64,000 nt of DNA from Xenorhabdus hominickii (lineage in GTDB: Bacteria > Pseudomonadota > Gammaproteobacteria > Enterobacterales > Enterobacteriaceae). The stretch is from assembly GCF_002632725.1 (NCBI RefSeq), contig NZ_NJAI01000002.1, positions 218,640 to 282,639 on the forward strand. Direction: 5' to 3'. The notes under the pieces were generated by a model. It ran no database searches, was not told where the DNA came from, and saw nothing but the letters and a program-made list of their open reading frames with translations. The position numbers and the translations under genes are program-made. Of this stretch, positions 61,356-64,000 are shown piece by piece (positions within the stretch are counted from its first letter, which is position 1; every line of letters begins with the position of its first letter).

Positions 61356-64000
61356 ATTTCCTCAGGAGCATCTTCAATTGTTGGTGGCTCCTGCAACGGT
61401 AGAATAAAGTGGAAACTAGCTCCACCTTTTTTATTGTTAGCCGCCCATATTTTTCCACCATGAATTTCAACAATTGCTCGACAGATCGCCAAACCCAGTC
61501 CGACACCGGGTATAGCGGATTCTTTGCTGGCACGTGAAAACTTATCGAAAATGAGTTGTTCCTGCCCTTGTGGAATTCCTGTTCCTGCGTCCCAGACTTC
61601 GATATGCACCTGTGTATGAGAAAATTTTTTCTCAATGGTAGCTTGTATGCCCAGAGGGGTCTGTTCATGGGTATATTTTATGGCATTTTCGAGTAGGTTG
61701 ATAAATACACGCTCTAGCAGGGCTGCATCACAATGCAGCAGTAAATCGGACGGAAGGGAAAGTTCTACGGTGTAACGGTTGAGGGTATATTCCAGTGAGC
61801 GCAAAGCACTGCCAACAATCTCTTCCAGAGGATACCATTCAAGATTGAGTTGAATGCTGCCTGACTGGATGCGTGCCATATCCAGTAGATTATTGACCAA
61901 CCTGGAGGTACTGAGGATTTGTTGGCGAATTTGGTTAACTTGTTGGGTATGAGGAGAGTTTTCAGCGGATAAATCTAACATCAGTATTTCTGTTTGCCCA
62001 AATAGCACGGTTAATGGCGTGCGTAAATCATGGGATAGCGCCGCCAGTAGCGAGTTGCGCAGTTGCTCCCGTTCGGTTTCCAGCTTGGCAGATTCAGCAG
62101 TGTGGGCGAGGTGTAAACGTTCTAGTGCGTTGGCAATCAATCCGGTGAAGGTTTGCAATAACCGTTGTTGTTCTGGTACCAGTAATTGGCGCAGGTTAGG
62201 GGATTCAATGGCAAGGATGGCAAATACTTGTGAAGGCGTAGCGATAGGTAGTAATTGATAAGGAACTCCCGATAATGTATCTGTACCTGCTCCAGCGGGT
62301 TGCTTTTTATCGAAACACCATTTGGCAATGGCCTCCTCGATTTGCATCTGACCACCGTTATTGGTTTTCACCTGATATAAACGATTGTGGCTATCAGGCA
62401 GCAGTAGGCCTGTTTTTGCTTGAAAGCTGTTGGACAGGAAGTGATAGCTGATACGGGCTATATCTTCTTTGTTCAATGCCCGGCTTAGCTCTCGGGTAAT
62501 TTCGTATAAATGCCGCGTTCGCTGCTCACGATAGCGAGCAACTTTGGCTTGATAGCGTATTCCTGCGGTCAGATTTCCTACCACTACACCGACAATCAGC
62601 ATAACGGTAAATGTGAGCAGGTATTGCATGTCCGTGACTGCAAGCGACCAGTGCGGTTGGACAAAAAAGATGTCAAAAATGGCGATGTTGATAAAGGCAG
62701 CAAAAACCGAAGGCCCACGGCCATAAAACAGAGCGATAATGACAACACCGAGTAAGTAGATTGTCACTAGATTCGCTTTATCTAAGTCGAATAAAAATAC
62801 GCGGGAAAAAAAAGTGGTAATGGCGCAGAGCACAACGGCCATCACAAAACCCTGAAGCGGGATTCTCCATTTTTCATTTAATTTTCGGGTGTCTCGTTGC
62901 TCTTTATCCCAATGTTTTTTGTCTTCAAGTGCAACAATAATGAGATCGATATCAGGGCCGAGTTTTCCCAGTCGTTCTGAGAAGTCGGAACGCCATTTAA
63001 AGCCAAAGAGTTTTGAGTTTGCGCCGTAATAGCGACCAATCAGGATCTTGCCAAGGTTGTGTTCTCTTGCATAGCGCAGAATTGCTTTTTCTTCATGGGA
63101 ATCGGAAAGTGTTGCGGTTTCTGCGCCTAGATCTTGTGCTAATTTCAATGCGTTCAAAATGGTTCGGCGTTGGCTCTCTGGCAGTCGGTGTAGCTTGGGG
63201 GTTTCAACGTAAACAGCATACCAGACACAATCGAGCTTTGCCGCCAAGCGAGCCGCTGTTCGGATCAGCTTTTCATTGCCGGCGTTATAACCAATGCACA
63301 ATAGTAAACTGTCTCGCGTATGCCATACGGGTTCTTTTCCCCGGGTATCACGAAAAGCCCGCATTTGGTCATCTACGCGATCGGCGGTACGACGCAGTGC
63401 CAGTTCACGCAGGGCAATCAGGTTTCCTTTACGGAAGAAGTGTTCAATAGCCCGTTCGACCTGACCTGGAATATAAACCTTGCCGTCGTTGAGCCGTTGA
63501 CGCAGATCATCAGGAGGAAGATCAACCAGAACAACCTCATCGGCATGATCAAACATGTGATCAGGAATGGTTTCGCGGACACGAATACCGGTAATACCGC
63601 CGACAACATCGTTCAGGCTTTCTAAATGTTGTACGTTAATGGTGGTCAGGACATCAATTCCGGCTTCCAGTAGTTCATCCACATCTTGCCAACGTTTAGG
63701 GTGGCGACAATCTTGAGGGTTACTGAATGCCAGTTCATCTATCAGAATGATGGCCGGATGACGGGCAAGGGTAGCATCAATATCAAATGCCGCAATTCTT
63801 CGTTCGTTATAGCGGAAATACTTTGGTGGTAATTGGGGTAAACCTTCCAATAAGGCTGCGGTTTCTTGCCGATCATGGGTTTCAACGACACCAACAATGA
63901 CATCAAGTCCTTGAGCCAGCAGGCGTTGAGCCTCTTGTAGCATGGCGTAGGTTTTACCGACGCCAGCGCAGGCGCCGAAAAAGATTTTGAGTTTGCCACG
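61352..64000 (-). CDS. kdpD: Sensor histidine kinase KdpD (5' end outside the window)
   Basis: KdpD is an inner-membrane sensor of K+ limitation and turgor. The window holds 882 codons plus the stop, and the frame is still open at base 64000. The N-terminal KdpD domain with the P-loop GACAGVGKT is at the window end, then LIDELAFSNPQDCRHPKRWQ and the USP-like domain (about 240-370). Four membrane helices (FVMAVVLCAITTFFSRVFLF to FTVMLIVGVVVGNL) follow, then a GAF-like part, the HisKA box LLAALSHDLRTPLTVLFG with the phosphorylated His, and the ATPase domain (NLLENAIKYT, GTGIP, GVGLGLAICRAIVEIHGG). It is followed by kdpE with a 4-nt overlap. The kdpFABC genes are expected just outside the window. 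Confidence 0.97.
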   Translation of the reverse strand, partial: RGKLKIFFGACAGVGKTYAMLQEAQRLLAQGLDVIVGVVETHDRQETAALLEGLPQLPPKYFRYNERRIAAFDIDATLARHPAIILIDELAFSNPQDCRHPKRWQDVDELLEAGIDVLTTINVQHLESLNDVVGGITGIRVRETIPDHMFDHADEVVLVDLPPDDLRQRLNDGKVYIPGQVERAIEHFFRKGNLIALRELALRRTADRVDDQMRAFRDTRGKEPVWHTRDSLLLCIGYNAGNEKLIRTAARLAAKLDCVWYAVYVETPKLHRLPESQRRTILNALKLAQDLGAETATLSDSHEEKAILRYAREHNLGKILIGRYYGANSKLFGFKWRSDFSERLGKLGPDIDLIIVALEDKKHWDKEQRDTRKLNEKWRIPLQGFVMAVVLCAITTFFSRVFLFDLDKANLVTIYLLGVVIIALFYGRGPSVFAAFINIAIFDIFFVQPHWSLAVTDMQYLLTFTVMLIVGVVVGNLTAGIRYQAKVARYREQRTRHLYEITRELSRALNKEDIARISYHFLSNSFQAKTGLLLPDSHNRLYQVKTNNGGQMQIEEAIAKWCFDKKQPAGAGTDTLSGVPYQLLPIATPSQVFAILAIESPNLRQLLVPEQQRLLQTFTGLIANALERLHLAHTAESAKLETEREQLRNSLLAALSHDLRTPLTVLFGQTEILMLDLSAENSPHTQQVNQIRQQILSTSRLVNNLLDMARIQSGSIQLNLEWYPLEEIVGSALRSLEYTLNRYTVELSLPSDLLLHCDAALLERVFINLLENAIKYTHEQTPLGIQATIEKKFSHTQVHIEVWDAGTGIPQGQEQLIFDKFSRASKESAIPGVGLGLAICRAIVEIHGGKIWAANNKKGGASFHFILPLQEPPTIEDAPEEM

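Overview
The window looks like a chromosome segment of an insect-associated Enterobacterales bacterium, most likely Xenorhabdus (Photorhabdus is the alternative). The conserved genes keep the usual enterobacterial order: glnS, a GH20 chitobiase (chb), fur with a candidate uof leader, fldA and ybfE on the left, and ybfF, seqA, pgm, a pullulanase and kdpE-kdpD on the right. The genus is inferred from the low GC of much of the sequence, the ERIC elements, the chitobiase and the MARTX toxin locus; no 16S or other marker is present to prove it.

About 45 kb of accessory DNA (roughly 8.54-53.55 kb) lies between ybfE and ybfF, which are nearly adjacent in E. coli. From left to right it holds: a minus-strand RND efflux operon (adaptor, pump, TetR) with a palindromic operator candidate; a decayed RelE/ParE-type toxin-antitoxin pair; a 1919-residue inverse autotransporter adhesin; a FimB/FimE-type recombinase; a GlxA-type AraC regulator; a periplasmic aspartic protease gene split by a complete IS1182-family element; an ERIC element; a DUF1266 protein; an IS1-family remnant; a complete divergent MARTX locus (rtxBDE leftward, rtxHCA rightward, rtxA 13.9 kb); a Gly/Asn-rich secreted protein overlapping a 47-residue secreted peptide; more IS1 remnants; an inositol-monophosphatase fragment; a decayed MacB/TolC-type ABC exporter; and a methyltransferase.

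The most interesting observation is a probable phase-variation switch. Two perfect 27-bp inverted repeats (20076-20102 and 20369-20395) bound a 266-bp segment between the adhesin start and the recombinase gene, as in fimS. The right repeat lies inside the recombinase reading frame, so inversion would exchange the recombinase C-terminus as well as the DNA upstream of the adhesin. The second main feature is the MARTX toxin, whose central region reads as DUF1-like, RID, ABH and MCF/PaToxP-like effectors, followed by the cysteine protease domain.

How the genes work together: RtxB/D/E would secrete RtxA after RtxC acylation, using a TolC encoded elsewhere. The adhesin and RtxA are both host-contact factors, whereas chitobiase and pullulanase serve polysaccharide use. 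The flanks carry housekeeping functions (iron regulation, flavodoxin, replication control by SeqA, K+ sensing by KdpDE). Several accessory genes are broken (protease, ABC exporter, toxin-antitoxin, possibly rtxH), which shows ongoing turnover of the island.
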